NCBI GenBank assembly: GCA_017445585.1
Contig: JAFSTX010000023.1
Coordinates: forward strand, 1 to 64,000
Reading direction: 5' to 3'
Length of the DNA: 64,000 nt
Source: Lachnospiraceae bacterium
GTDB taxonomy: Bacteria > Bacillota > Clostridia > Lachnospirales > Lachnospiraceae
Shown: one piece after another, positions 13,701 through 22,488 of the stretch
Numbering within the stretch: position 1 is the stretch's first letter
Layout of the letters: each line of letters starts with the position of its first letter
Notes under the pieces: model-generated
Seen by the model: the letters and a program-made list of their open reading frames with translations, nothing else
Told to the model about the DNA's origin: nothing
Database searches by the model: none
Made by a program: the position numbers and the translations under genes

Positions 13701-14207
13701 TCAACCTTTCTGTTTCGTTTTTTTAGTGATCCCGAGCCACTCGCGGATAACTTTGTGAGCGGCGGCGCGGGGAAAATGCAATACAGGTCTGATGATCCTC
13801 CACAGCCTGCCCTGGAATCTGCTGACCGCGGTATCAAGTCTGTAGGTACGTCCCTTGCGGTAAAGCTCCGTGGCTGCGCCCCAGACCTGATCATAGGAGA
13901 TCGGGGCATCCGGCCTGGCACATCCGTCCCCGAACGTGGTCACAGACTTATCATCAAGCTTCCACACACGGTGCAGGACGTTCGCGCCGTCCTTTCTCCT
14001 GAAGAGGACTATATCTCCCTTTCGGAGCGGTCCCGATATCGGATAGATCAATACGCTGTCGCGCCCTCCGACTATAAGCGGGCGCATACTGCTGCCTTTA
14101 GGTGTCACCGTGACTGCAACTCTGGCACCCGTAGAGGCGAGAGCGTGCCACGCATCCACATCCATCTCGAGGCGAGCTGTATCTGGATTTGCACGTGTTT
14201 CTGCCAT
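13701..14207 (-). CDS. S24/S26-family peptidase, Ser/His signal-peptidase type
   Basis: A 168-residue protein with the S26 core: the nucleophile motif GSSMRPLI (about residues 38-45), RKGDIVLFRR, then LHRVW and FGDG. A His in the LHR position instead of the usual catalytic Lys is the mark of the SipW/Sec11 branch. Unlike those, I see no clear N-terminal membrane helix, and the C terminus is basic, so it may be soluble or peripheral. Related proteins in Clostridia are annotated only as S24/S26 peptidase. The ATG follows ACGGAGC. It lies between ugd and a membrane protein and upstream of the large secreted protein, which could be a substrate; that link is inference. Confidence 0.7.
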   Translation of the reverse strand: MAETRANPDTARLEMDVDAWHALASTGARVAVTVTPKGSSMRPLIVGGRDSVLIYPISGPLRKGDIVLFRRKDGANVLHRVWKLDDKSVTTFGDGCARPDAPISYDQVWGAATELYRKGRTYRLDTAVSRFQGRLWRIIRPVLHFPRAAAHKVIREWLGITKKTKQKG

Positions 14208-14267
14208 AAACTGCTCCGTGTCTTAAAACGTAACGGAAATATACCACAAGGCAGGCTCAAAAACAAG

Positions 14268-15503
14268 TCAGTCTCTGCGGAAGATATCCCTCGTATAGAC
14301 CTTGCCTGCAACGTCGTCCAGACACGCATCATAGCGGTTGGCGAGGATTGCGCGGCTGCGTTTTTTGAACTCGTCGAGATCGTTCACCACGAGTGAGCCA
14401 AAGAAAGTCTCTCCGTCCCTGAGCGTCGGCTCGTAGATGATGACGCGGGCCCCCTTGGCCTTGATGCGCTTCATCACGCCCTGTATTGACGACTGACGGA
14501 AATTGTCGGAATTGCTCTTCATGGTCAGGCGATAGACGCCGATCGTGACGTCCGCTTCGCGCCCCGGATCCCACTGGTCGCCGTATCCGTAGGCGCCCGC
14601 CAGAGCGAGGACCCTGTCGGCGATATAGTCTTTCCTCGTACGGTTGGACTCGACGATAGCAGAGATCATGTTCTGGGGGACATCGTTGAAATTCGCCAGA
14701 AGCTGCTTCGTGTCCTTAGGAAGGCAGTAGCCGCCGTAGCCGAAGGAAGGGTTGTTGTAATGGGCGCCGATTCGCGGATCGAGGCACACTCCGTCGATGA
14801 TGGCCCTGGTATCGAGACCCTTGGTCTCGGCATATGTATCCAGCTCGTTAAAATACGAGACACGCAGCGCCAGGTAGGTATTTGCAAAGAGCTTTACCGC
14901 CTCCGCCTCGGTAGAGCCCATAAAAAGTACCGGAATGTTCTCCTTTACAGCGCCGTCCCTGAGCAGGCCGGCGAAAATCTCCGCCTGAGCACGCGTCCCA
15001 TCATCACAGGATACGATGATGCGGCTGGGATAGAGGTTGTCATAGAGCGCTTTCGACTCGCGCAGAAACTCCGGACTGAAAATGATGCGGTCCGTGCCGT
15101 AGCGTTTCCTGACCGACTCGGTGTAACCTACCGGTATCGTGGACTTTATCACCATCATCGCTTCGGGATTGACCCGGAGCACCAGCTCTATCACCGACTC
15201 CACGGCCGAGCAGTCAAAGAAATTGAGCTTGCTGTCATAGTTCGTGGGAGCTGCTATGACGACGAAGTCTGCATCCGCATAGGCTTTTTCTCCGTCGAGA
15301 GTAGCAGTCAGATCGAGCTTTTTGTGCGCCAGATAATCCTCTATGCAGTCATCCTGGATAGGCGAAATACGTCTGTTGATCATCTCCACCTTTTCCGGAA
15401 TGATATCCACGGCTGTCACATGATTGTGCTGGGCGAGAAGTGTGGCGATGGACAGACCGACGTATCCTGTCCCCGCTACTGCTATATTATATGAATCTTT
15501 CAT
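14268..15503 (-). CDS. UDP-glucose/GDP-mannose dehydrogenase family protein
   Basis: A 411-residue nucleotide-sugar dehydrogenase that oxidises UDP-glucose (or a similar sugar nucleotide) to the uronic acid with two NAD+. The N-terminal Rossmann motif is [28 protein letters not shown] and FSPEFLRE are the family substrate blocks. The central [15 protein letters not shown] carries the catalytic Cys. The C-terminal UDPG-binding domain contains [14 protein letters not shown]. The product likely feeds a polysaccharide or glycolipid. It starts 25 bases after glpK and follows a GGAG site, so it is probably in the same transcript. The exact sugar is not certain; UDP-glucose 6-dehydrogenase (Ugd) is the best guess. 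Confidence 0.9.
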   Translation of the reverse strand: MKDSYNIAVAGTGYVGLSIATLLAQHNHVTAVDIIPEKVEMINRRISPIQDDCIEDYLAHKKLDLTATLDGEKAYADADFVVIAAPTNYDSKLNFFDCSAVESVIELVLRVNPEAMMVIKSTIPVGYTESVRKRYGTDRIIFSPEFLRESKALYDNLYPSRIIVSCDDGTRAQAEIFAGLLRDGAVKENIPVLFMGSTEAEAVKLFANTYLALRVSYFNELDTYAETKGLDTRAIIDGVCLDPRIGAHYNNPSFGYGGYCLPKDTKQLLANFNDVPQNMISAIVESNRTRKDYIADRVLALAGAYGYGDQWDPGREADVTIGVYRLTMKSNSDNFRQSSIQGVMKRIKAKGARVIIYEPTLRDGETFFGSLVVNDLDEFKKRSRAILANRYDACLDDVAGKVYTRDIFRRD

Positions 15504-15528
15504 TTATTATCTCCGATCCCGATCCGGT

Positions 15529-17022
15529 CTATTCCTGTGCCCAGCTGCGGCTGCGCTCGACGGCCTTCTTCCAGAGAGCTCTCTTCTGAGCCCTCTCCTC
15601 GGGCGTCGTATATGGATAGAATATCCTCTCGACCTGGCGGTTGCTGAGGACGTCGTTCTTGTCCGACCAGTACCCGACTGCGAGACCGGCCAGGTACGCT
15701 GCGCCCAGAGCCGTAGTCTCTACACATGCGGGGCGCACTACGGGGATACCTGCGATATCTGTCTGCATCTTCATGAGCAGATTGTTCGCGGTAGCTCCGC
15801 CGTCCACCTGGACGGTAGGGATCTCGATACCGGAAGCCTTTTCCATCTCTTCCAGCACATCCACCACCTGATAGGCTATGGCCTCGAGCGTCGCTCTGAC
15901 TATATGGCACTTGTTCACCCCGCGGGTGAGTCCGACGATGGTGCCTCTGGCGTACTGATCCCAGTAAGGGGCTCCAAGCCCGGTGAACGCAGGTACGACA
16001 AAGCAGCCGTTGGAATCCTTGACCTCTTCGGCGAGATTCTCAGACTCGGCTGCATTTTTGATGAAGCCCATCTCGTCACGCAGCCACTGGATCGCGGCGC
16101 CGGCTACGAATATAGAGCCTTCGAGCGCATAGTAGACCTTGCCTCTGATGCCCCAGGCTATCGTTGTGACAAGTCCGTTCTCGGAGAAGACGGGCTCCTC
16201 GCCCGTATTCATCAGCAGGAAACCTCCCGTGCCGTAGGTGCTCTTGACCTGACCTTTTTCAAAGCAGGTCTGTCCGAAGAGCGCTGCCTGCTGATCGCCC
16301 GCGACGCCCGCTATAGGGATCTCTCCTCCGAAGACCGAAGGATCCGTGAACCCGAAGATGCCGCTGGAGGGCTTGACCTCCGGAAGCATGCAGGCAGGAA
16401 TATCCAGCTCGGCGAGGATCTCATCATCCCACTTAAGCGTATTGATATTAAAGAGCATGGTACGGGAAGCGTTCGAATAGTCTGTGGCATGCACTCTGCC
16501 GCCGGTCAGCTTCCAGATAAGCCAGCTGTCCACCGTGCCAAAGAGCAGCTCGCCGGCCTCGGCCCTCTTCCTTGCCTCCGGGATATTCTCCAGGATCCAG
16601 CGGAGCTTCGTGCCGGAAAAGTACGCGTCTATCACAAGTCCCGTCTTGCTGCGGATCGTGTCCGTAAGGCCCCTGGCCTTGAGGCTGTCACAGTACTGGG
16701 CAGTGCGTCTGCATTGCCAGACGATGGCCGGGCAGACCGGCTCTCCGGTGACCCGATCCCACACGATAGTGGTCTCGCGCTGATTCGTAATTCCGATGGC
16801 AGCTATATCCTCCGCCGTGACTTCGGCCTTTCTGAGAGCTTCCCTTGATACATCCATCATGGTATTCAGAATATCAAAGGGATTGTGCTCCACCCAGCCG
16901 GGCTGGGGATAGTACTGTTTGAATTCTTTCTGCGCGACGGATACGATATCGCCTTTTTTGTCAAAGAGGATGCAGCGGTTGCTGGTGGTTCCAGCATCAA
17001 GAGCCATGATGTATTCTTTCAT
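15529..17022 (-). CDS. glpK: Glycerol kinase
   Basis: This FGGY-family kinase phosphorylates glycerol with ATP to sn-glycerol 3-phosphate. Length (497 residues) is normal. Diagnostic segments are [15 protein letters not shown] at the ATP-binding N terminus, [39 protein letters not shown] and the C-terminal [18 protein letters not shown]. The ATG follows GGGAGG. No glpF or glpD is next to it; ugd follows 25 bases downstream. The product also serves phospholipid synthesis (compare pgsA at 28595). Confidence 0.97.
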   Translation of the reverse strand: MKEYIMALDAGTTSNRCILFDKKGDIVSVAQKEFKQYYPQPGWVEHNPFDILNTMMDVSREALRKAEVTAEDIAAIGITNQRETTIVWDRVTGEPVCPAIVWQCRRTAQYCDSLKARGLTDTIRSKTGLVIDAYFSGTKLRWILENIPEARKRAEAGELLFGTVDSWLIWKLTGGRVHATDYSNASRTMLFNINTLKWDDEILAELDIPACMLPEVKPSSGIFGFTDPSVFGGEIPIAGVAGDQQAALFGQTCFEKGQVKSTYGTGGFLLMNTGEEPVFSENGLVTTIAWGIRGKVYYALEGSIFVAGAAIQWLRDEMGFIKNAAESENLAEEVKDSNGCFVVPAFTGLGAPYWDQYARGTIVGLTRGVNKCHIVRATLEAIAYQVVDVLEEMEKASGIEIPTVQVDGGATANNLLMKMQTDIAGIPVVRPACVETTALGAAYLAGLAVGYWSDKNDVLSNRQVERIFYPYTTPEERAQKRALWKKAVERSRSWAQE

Positions 17023-17053
17023 GATATGCCTCCCGGAATATTTCTGTAAGCTG

Positions 17054-17089
17054 TAAAAGCGGACCGTCAGTGATCTGCTGCCGGTCCGC
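17054..17089 (-). terminator. Terminator of the Ldh_2 dehydrogenase gene
   Basis: A perfect 8-bp stem (GCGGACCG at 17059-17066 with CGGTCCGC at 17082-17089) is followed on the minus strand by TTTT. It separates the dehydrogenase gene from glpK. Confidence 0.7.
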
Positions 17090-17102
17090 CTGAACTCTTC
17101 TG

Positions 17103-18215
17103 TCAGTCTTCAAAAGGGAAATGATAATCGAGTCCCAGCTCATCACGGAGCTGGATAAACTCCTTCTGTATGGATTCTCCTACGGGAACGCCCTTATCCT
17201 TGCGCTCCAGCCAGGCCTCATACTCCTTCTCACCAGCCGTATAGATACGGTCCTGACCGGGCGCCTTGGCGCTCGCGCGAAGGGCGCGGCAGATCTCTCC
17301 AGCGGTCTTCTTGAAGGTCTCCAGACCCATAAAGAACTCGGGATTGATGACAAAGAAGAAGTGTCCGAGGTGATAGAGCTTAGGGCTGCCGTCCTCGTTT
17401 ACTCCGTTCAGAGCCTTCATGAAGGGGCCGCCGCACAGAGCCGAGCTCATGATCTCTACGATAGTGGTAAAGCCATAGCCCTTGTAACCGCCGGTCTCCT
17501 CTCCAAGGCCTCCCAGAGGCAGCAGAGCTGCCTGACCCCTGCGCATATCCTTCAGGATCTTGCCGGACTCGGTCATGGTCTCGCCTTCGCGGTTCACTAC
17601 GAGACCTGCGGGTGTATCCTTGCCCATACGCTCATAGAACTCGATCTTGCCGTTCTGGATAGTCGAGGTGGCACAGTCAAAATTGAACGGGAAGGGCTCA
17701 TCGGTGGGGATGGTCCAGGTCAGAGGGTTAGTGCCCATCATAGGCTCCACACCGAAGGTAGGGGCCACGGAAGGACGCGCGTTCGTGCCGCTGATACCGA
17801 TCATGCCGGCCTTTTCGGCCATGCCCGTCCAGTATCCGGCGATACCGTAGTGAGTGGAATTCATGATCGCGCCTCCCGCAAGGCCATACGTCCTGGCCTT
17901 CTCTATAAGCATGGTCATCATCTTATGTGAGGCGACCATACCCATGCCGTCATGCGCGTCGATGACCACCGTGGTGGGGGTCTCCTTTACTATCTCGATC
18001 TCGGTCACGGGTTTAAGGGTGCCGAGCTTGATCCTGTCCAGATAAATTGGCTTGAAACGGTTGCAGCCGTGGCTTTCGATGCCCCGGCGGTCAGACTCGA
18101 GGAGCACGTCGGCACAGATCGCCGCGTCCTCTCTCGGAACACCGTAGGCTTCAAAAACGTCGATCATAAAATCATTTACGAGTTTCCAATCTACATAAGG
18201 TCTGGTTTCTGTCAT
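17103..18215 (-). CDS. Ldh family NAD(P)-dependent 2-oxoacid dehydrogenase
   Basis: A 370-residue member of the malate/L-lactate (Ldh_2/MDH2) family, unrelated to classical LDH, which reduces 2-oxo acids or oxidises 2-hydroxy acids such as malate, lactate or ureidoglycolate. Family marks are [13 protein letters not shown] near residue 50, [13 protein letters not shown] with its catalytic His, and [10 protein letters not shown]. The substrate cannot be read from the sequence or the neighbours. The start has an ideal AAGGAG site. It has its own terminator (17054-17089) and so is a single-gene unit. Confidence 0.88.
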   Translation of the reverse strand: MTETRPYVDWKLVNDFMIDVFEAYGVPREDAAICADVLLESDRRGIESHGCNRFKPIYLDRIKLGTLKPVTEIEIVKETPTTVVIDAHDGMGMVASHKMMTMLIEKARTYGLAGGAIMNSTHYGIAGYWTGMAEKAGMIGISGTNARPSVAPTFGVEPMMGTNPLTWTIPTDEPFPFNFDCATSTIQNGKIEFYERMGKDTPAGLVVNREGETMTESGKILKDMRRGQAALLPLGGLGEETGGYKGYGFTTIVEIMSSALCGGPFMKALNGVNEDGSPKLYHLGHFFFVINPEFFMGLETFKKTAGEICRALRASAKAPGQDRIYTAGEKEYEAWLERKDKGVPVGESIQKEFIQLRDELGLDYHFPFED

Positions 18216-18447
18216 CTTGATCTCCTTCTGATATGTGAAGCTCCCTTGGGCGGGACATCACCTTCAAATGCAATGCGCCGCGGCGCCTGCTTTTTTATTA
18301 TAGTACAATTAGTCAGATTTGAAAATCAGGATATTATGAATTTCCGCAAACGGATTCTTAATAAAAGTTTTATACATTTTCCGCATCTTGTACATTATAA
18401 TACTTTTTATGAAAATAAGGCGGTACCTGCCGCCCGGAGGTATATAA

Positions 18448-18855
18448 ATGAGAGAAAAGCTTCGCCAGTTCATGTATGGCCGTTATGGCTCGGACAACCT
18501 GTCCAGGTTTATTCTGGTGCTCGCGCTGATCGCGATCATCCTCTTCTATGTACTCAAACTCTACGTCCTGTATTACGTCGGTCTGGCGCTGCTGATCATC
18601 AACATCCTGCGCACCATGTCCCGCAACCACGCCGCCAGGCACCGCGAAAACGAAGCCTATCTGCGCATCAGGAACGGTATTACCGGATTCTTTACAGGTA
18701 TATTCAAGGGCGGCTCATCCTCATCGTCCGCAGACAAGACTCACAGGATCTACAGATGCCCCTCCTGCGGTCAGAAGGTGCGTGTACCCAGAGGTCGCGG
18801 CCGCATCGCTATCACCTGTCCCAAGTGCAGGACGTCCTTCGTAAAGAAGACCTGA
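18448..18855 (+). CDS. Membrane protein with C-terminal zinc ribbon
   Basis: A 135-residue protein with two closely spaced membrane helices (about residues 24-54, [26 protein letters not shown] in two parts), a Ser-rich linker, and a C-terminal zinc ribbon with YRCPSCGQ and [10 protein letters not shown]. The basic stretch between the Cys pairs (VRVPRGRGR) is typical of these ribbons. Function unknown. CGGAGG precedes the ATG. It is the first of three plus-strand genes with DUF5685 and J-domain proteins, a grouping that suggests a shared envelope or protein-quality role. Confidence 0.8.
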   Translation: MREKLRQFMYGRYGSDNLSRFILVLALIAIILFYVLKLYVLYYVGLALLIINILRTMSRNHAARHRENEAYLRIRNGITGFFTGIFKGGSSSSSADKTHRIYRCPSCGQKVRVPRGRGRIAITCPKCRTSFVKKT

Positions 18856-18902
18856 GTTCTCTCACACAGCACCGGCTGTCTCCCGTCTCATATCACAGGA
18901 TC

Positions 18903-19793
18903 ATGTTCGGATATATCATAGCAAATAAACCTGAATTAAAAATCAAGGACTACGAGATATATCACTCGTACTACTGCGGGCTGTGCCATACGCTCAAAAG
19001 ACGTTACGGCAGAGCGGGTCAGCTGACGCTGTCATATGATATGACTTTTCTGTATATCCTGCTCTCCGGGCTCTACGAGCCGGAGGAAACGGACAGCGAG
19101 AGACGCTGTGTGCTGCATCCCGCAAAAAAGCAGCTTCAGAGAGAGAATCCCTACGCCGTGTACGCCGCTGATATGAACGTCCTGCTCTCCTACTACGATC
19201 TTATGGACGACTGGCAGGATGAACATTCCCACAAGTCGTTGGCTGCGGCGCGCATACTCGGCAAGCGCCTGCCGGAGCTTGAGGAGGCCTATCCCCGCCA
19301 GGCGGCTGCAGTGAAAAGATACGTGGAGGAGCTGGGGCGCCTCGAAAGCGCCGTCTGCACGCCGGACGCCGTAGATACCGGCGCAGGCGCGCGGAGTGAA
19401 GTTCTTGCTGCCGATCCCTCTTCACTGGATGCGGCTGCCGGTCTTACCGGTACGATGCTGGGCGAGATCTTCTGCATGAAAGAAGACGAATGGGCACTCA
19501 CTCTGCGCCGGCTTGGTTTTTATCTGGGAAAATACATCTACCTGATGGACGCCTGGGAGGACCGGAGCTCCGACCGTGAAAAAGGTTCTTACAACGTCTG
19601 GCTGATGCAGGGGCGCGAGGTGGACGAACAGGAAGCCCGCTCCGTACTGAATCTGATGATGAGTGAATGTGCCTTCAGCTTTGAAGCGCTTCCGGTCTTG
19701 AAAAATGCCGAGATAATACGTAATATACTCTACAGCGGAGTCTGGATCAAATACGAACAGGTCAGGCAGAAGGAAAATGAGAGCAAAAACTGA
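18903..19793 (+). CDS. DUF5685 family protein
   Basis: A 296-residue protein recognised as DUF5685 from its start MFGYIIANKPELKIKDYEIY followed by YYCGLCHTLKRRYG and then SYDMTFLYILLSGL. The paired Cys (CGLC) and a later Cys and His (RRCVLHP) could bind metal or undergo redox change; this is inference. The rest is mostly helical (YYDLMDDWQDE, LGFYLGKYIYLMDAWED), somewhat reminiscent of all-helical prenyl synthases with Asp-rich helices, but no activity is known to me. The frame is open for 317 codons upstream through the antisense of the dehydrogenase; I chose the ATG at 18903 because the family begins there. It ends 15 bases before the J-domain gene. Confidence 0.85.
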   Translation: MFGYIIANKPELKIKDYEIYHSYYCGLCHTLKRRYGRAGQLTLSYDMTFLYILLSGLYEPEETDSERRCVLHPAKKQLQRENPYAVYAADMNVLLSYYDLMDDWQDEHSHKSLAAARILGKRLPELEEAYPRQAAAVKRYVEELGRLESAVCTPDAVDTGAGARSEVLAADPSSLDAAAGLTGTMLGEIFCMKEDEWALTLRRLGFYLGKYIYLMDAWEDRSSDREKGSYNVWLMQGREVDEQEARSVLNLMMSECAFSFEALPVLKNAEIIRNILYSGVWIKYEQVRQKENESKN

Positions 19794-19808
19794 CCGAAAG
19801 GAAATCAG

Positions 19809-20642
19809 ATGTTAAACCCCTATCAGGTACTCGGAGTGAGCGAGAGCGCCTCGGATGACGAGATCAAAAAAGCCTACCGTGCGCTGAGCCGCAAATACCA
19901 CCCCGACGCAAACGTGAATAATCCGAATAAAGCGCAGGCCGAAGAGAAATTCAAGGAAATCCAGCAGGCCTACGATCAGATCGTGCGCGAGCGAGAACAG
20001 GGCGTGCGCGGCGGCTACAGCCAGGGATACGGCGGATCATCTCAGAGCGGATACGGCGGCGGTTACGGTCAGGGATACGGCAGAAGCTACGGCTCCTCAG
20101 GGGGAAGCTACAGCCGCGGCGGCTCCGAATACGACCGCGGAGACTGGACCTGGGGCTGGGGGCCCTTCGGTTTTGGAGGTTTTGGAGGCTTCGGTGATTA
20201 CGGCGGCTCGGGATACGGCAGCCAGACTTCTTCGACGGATTTTGCAGGAGAGAATTATGATGAGGAGACTGTCTCCCGTCTGCGCTCCGCAGCCACATAT
20301 ATTAACGCGCGCCAGTACCAGGAGGCGATCAACGTCCTTAATACCATGCGTGATCATCCCGCGCACTGGTACTACTACAGCGCGCTGGCAAACTACCGCC
20401 TCGGCAATAACGCTACCGCGCTCTCTCAGGCCAGACAGGCCGTAGCCATGCGGCCCGACAATATGCAGTTCGAAAGGCTTGTTCAGATACTTGAAGGCGG
20501 CACAAGCGCCTATCAGGAGACCGGAGATTCGTCGTACGGACGCAGCAGCCTGGGGCTTCTGAGGTTTTGCCTGCCCTGCTGCGCCATGAATCTGTGCTGC
20601 AATTCCTTTGGAATGCTCGGCCGCGGACTGTTCTGCTGCTGA
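19809..20642 (+). CDS. J-domain protein with Gly-rich linker and Cys-rich tail
   Basis: A 277-residue DnaJ-like cochaperone. The N-terminal J domain (residues 1-63) carries the essential HPD in [10 protein letters not shown] Gly/Tyr/Ser-rich linker of about 80 residues with GYGQGYG-type repeats follows. A helical TPR-like region (about residues 150-225, with [17 protein letters not shown] and [18 protein letters not shown]) is next. The last 30 residues hold seven Cys, including [12 protein letters not shown] and a final FCC. It lacks the zinc-finger and client-binding domains of true DnaJ, so it is a specialised J protein that would recruit Hsp70 to particular clients. GAAAGGAA precedes the start. 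Confidence 0.88.
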   Translation: MLNPYQVLGVSESASDDEIKKAYRALSRKYHPDANVNNPNKAQAEEKFKEIQQAYDQIVREREQGVRGGYSQGYGGSSQSGYGGGYGQGYGRSYGSSGGSYSRGGSEYDRGDWTWGWGPFGFGGFGGFGDYGGSGYGSQTSSTDFAGENYDEETVSRLRSAATYINARQYQEAINVLNTMRDHPAHWYYYSALANYRLGNNATALSQARQAVAMRPDNMQFERLVQILEGGTSAYQETGDSSYGRSSLGLLRFCLPCCAMNLCCNSFGMLGRGLFCC

Positions 20643-20646
20643 GCGG

Positions 20647-21186
20647 TCAGTACAGCCACTTGATATTCGGCCAGTAAAGCAAATACTGCTTGCCGAGGAT
20701 CGTATCTATCGGGACATAATGCAGAGGATCTTCCGGATCACTGCTTCCCCAGTATCTCGAATCACGTGAATTATTACGGTTGTCGCCCATGACGAAGACG
20801 CAGTCCTCCGGGACATGGAACGGTCCCAGATCCTCGGCATCCGGAGTTTCCTTTAGATAGTCTTCTTCCAGAGGGGTCCCGTCGACGTAGACCTTGCCGG
20901 CCTTTATCTCCACGGTCTCTCCCGGAAGTCCGATCACGCGCTTGAGATATTCGGTATCCTCTTTCTCGGGCGAGTCAAAGACTATGATATCACCACGTTC
21001 CGGTCCCGAGAACCAGTAAGCGCATTTCAGACCCAGATGCCTTGAATCCACAGGCACGGTATTCTCCATGGACCCGGTAGGCGTATATGCATTCACGAGA
21101 AAGAATACCCTGATCACTACGGCGACCAGAATCACTGCCGCATAAAAGGAAAGCTCCTTCAGTATTTTTTTTGCCCGATCACTCAT
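20647..21186 (-). CDS. lepB: Signal peptidase I
   Basis: A 179-residue type I signal peptidase that cleaves signal peptides from secreted proteins. One N-terminal membrane helix (about residues 12-30) is followed by the nucleophile motif TPTGSMENTV, RGDIIVFDSP, the catalytic Lys in EYLKRVIGLPGE, and FVMGDNRNNSRDSRYW. Both Ser and Lys of the dyad are present. Its ATG overlaps the folD stop by one base (TAATG). It ends four bases from the convergent J-protein gene. Confidence 0.95.
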   Translation of the reverse strand: MSDRAKKILKELSFYAAVILVAVVIRVFFLVNAYTPTGSMENTVPVDSRHLGLKCAYWFSGPERGDIIVFDSPEKEDTEYLKRVIGLPGETVEIKAGKVYVDGTPLEEDYLKETPDAEDLGPFHVPEDCVFVMGDNRNNSRDSRYWGSSDPEDPLHYVPIDTILGKQYLLYWPNIKWLY

Positions 21187-22049
21187 TACACTCTCCCAAA
21201 TCCGGCCATACGCTCCGCAGCCTCAGCCACGTGAGCCGCCAGTATTGAAGTCGTAACGCCGCCGACGCCGCCGGGCACCGGTGTATAAGCACCCACCAGA
21301 CCCTCAGCAGCTGCGCCGTCCACGTCTCCGCACATTTTACCGTCTTCGCCGACGTTTATTCCCACGTCTATGACCGTCTGTCCGGCAGAGAGGTACTCCG
21401 CAGTGACCATGCGGGCGCGTCCCGCAGAAGCGATCAGTATATCCGCTCCGCGGCAGATCTCCTGCAGATCGCGGCTCTTTGAGTGGCAGATGGTGACGGT
21501 GGCGTTCTCTGCCAGAAGCATCATAGCCACGGGCTTGCCGATGACGAGGCTCCTGCCGATGACCACAGCCTTCCTGCCGCGAAGATCTATCCCGTAGTGT
21601 CTGAGTATCTCCATCACGCTGCAGGCGGTACAAGGCGCAAAACCTGCTCCGCTCCCCTGATACAGGGCAGACGCGGATACCGAAGTGATTCCGTCTACGT
21701 CCTTGCACGGATCGAGCGCCTCGCATACAGCCTTCTCATCGATACCCGACGGCAAAGGCCGAAGTATCAGTACCCCGTGCACGCCATCATCGTCATTAAG
21801 GCTGCGGACCGCATCTATCATGCGTTCAGTCGTGACGTCCGCATCAAATGTCAGCCTGCGGACCTCTATACCGTTGTCTGAGCAGCGCTTTACTGCACCG
21901 CGCTCATAGTAGAGATCATCTTCCCTCTCCCCGACACGCACTATCGCCAGTGTCGGCGTAATGCCTCGGCCTCTGAGGGCTGCCGCTCTCTCCCTTGTGC
22001 GCTCGCAGAGCGCAGCGTTCACTTCTTTTGCCAAAAGCAGTTTTGCCAT
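21186..22049 (-). CDS. folD: Bifunctional methylene-THF dehydrogenase/cyclohydrolase
   Basis: FolD (287 residues) interconverts 5,10-methylene-, methenyl- and 10-formyl-tetrahydrofolate in one-carbon metabolism. Visible blocks are GVLILRPLPSGIDE (usually QLPLP; here RPLP), PCKDVDGIT, FAPCTACSVMEIL, VVIGRSLVIGKPVAMML and TPVPGGVGGVTTS. The more usual YYERGAVKRC keeps Tyr but has R where many FolDs have the catalytic Lys (YxxxK), with a Lys one turn later (GAVKRC). This is worth checking but not proof of inactivity. It lies 4 bases downstream of dtd. Confidence 0.95.
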   Translation of the reverse strand: MAKLLLAKEVNAALCERTRERAAALRGRGITPTLAIVRVGEREDDLYYERGAVKRCSDNGIEVRRLTFDADVTTERMIDAVRSLNDDDGVHGVLILRPLPSGIDEKAVCEALDPCKDVDGITSVSASALYQGSGAGFAPCTACSVMEILRHYGIDLRGRKAVVIGRSLVIGKPVAMMLLAENATVTICHSKSRDLQEICRGADILIASAGRARMVTAEYLSAGQTVIDVGINVGEDGKMCGDVDGAAAEGLVGAYTPVPGGVGGVTTSILAAHVAEAAERMAGFGRV

Positions 22050-22053
22050 TTCT

Positions 22054-22488
22054 TTACTCCAGAATAATGGTAAAGGGTCCGTCGTTTACGAGCTCCACCT
22101 TCATATCGGCGCCAAAGCTCCCTGTCTGTACCACCGGTACGCATTCACGGGCTTTGGCGATGAAATATTCATACATTTCGTTTGCCTTTTCCGGCGGGGC
22201 GGCATATACGAAGCTCGGTCTGTTCCCGCGGCTCGTATCCGCACAGAGCGTGAACTGGGACACTATGAGCAGCTGTCCGTCCACATCGCCGAGCGACAGA
22301 TTGATCTTGCCGGCTTCGTCGGGAAAGATGCGCAGATTAACCATCTTCCTGAGGATGCGGTCTGCCTCCTCCCTGCCGTCGCCATCAGCGACTCCCAGCA
22401 GTACCAGATAACCCCTTCCGATCTCTCCTATCGTCACGCCGTCCACTCTGACGGCCGCGCGAATTACGCGCTGTATCACAGCCTTCAT
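22054..22488 (-). CDS. dtd: D-aminoacyl-tRNA deacylase
   Basis: Dtd (144 residues) hydrolyses D-amino acids from mischarged tRNA. The catalytic SQFTLCADTSRGNRPSF and the second-site Gly-cisPro-like block (here FVYAAPPEKANEMYEYF, followed by VQTGSFGADMKVELVNDGPFT) match the family. It begins MKAVIQRVIRAAVRVDG, the normal N terminus. Its ATG overlaps the leuA stop by four bases, giving translational coupling. Confidence 0.95.
   Translation of the reverse strand: MKAVIQRVIRAAVRVDGVTIGEIGRGYLVLLGVADGDGREEADRILRKMVNLRIFPDEAGKINLSLGDVDGQLLIVSQFTLCADTSRGNRPSFVYAAPPEKANEMYEYFIAKARECVPVVQTGSFGADMKVELVNDGPFTIILE

Noticed and set aside
17952-18902. Long N-terminal extension of the DUF5685 protein
   Set aside because: The upstream part crosses the antisense of another gene and the zinc-ribbon gene; the family starts at MFGYII.
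20000-20240. DNA repeats in the Gly-rich part of the J-protein gene, considered as a CRISPR or VNTR
   Set aside because: They are codon-level repeats of a low-complexity protein linker, without regular spacers.
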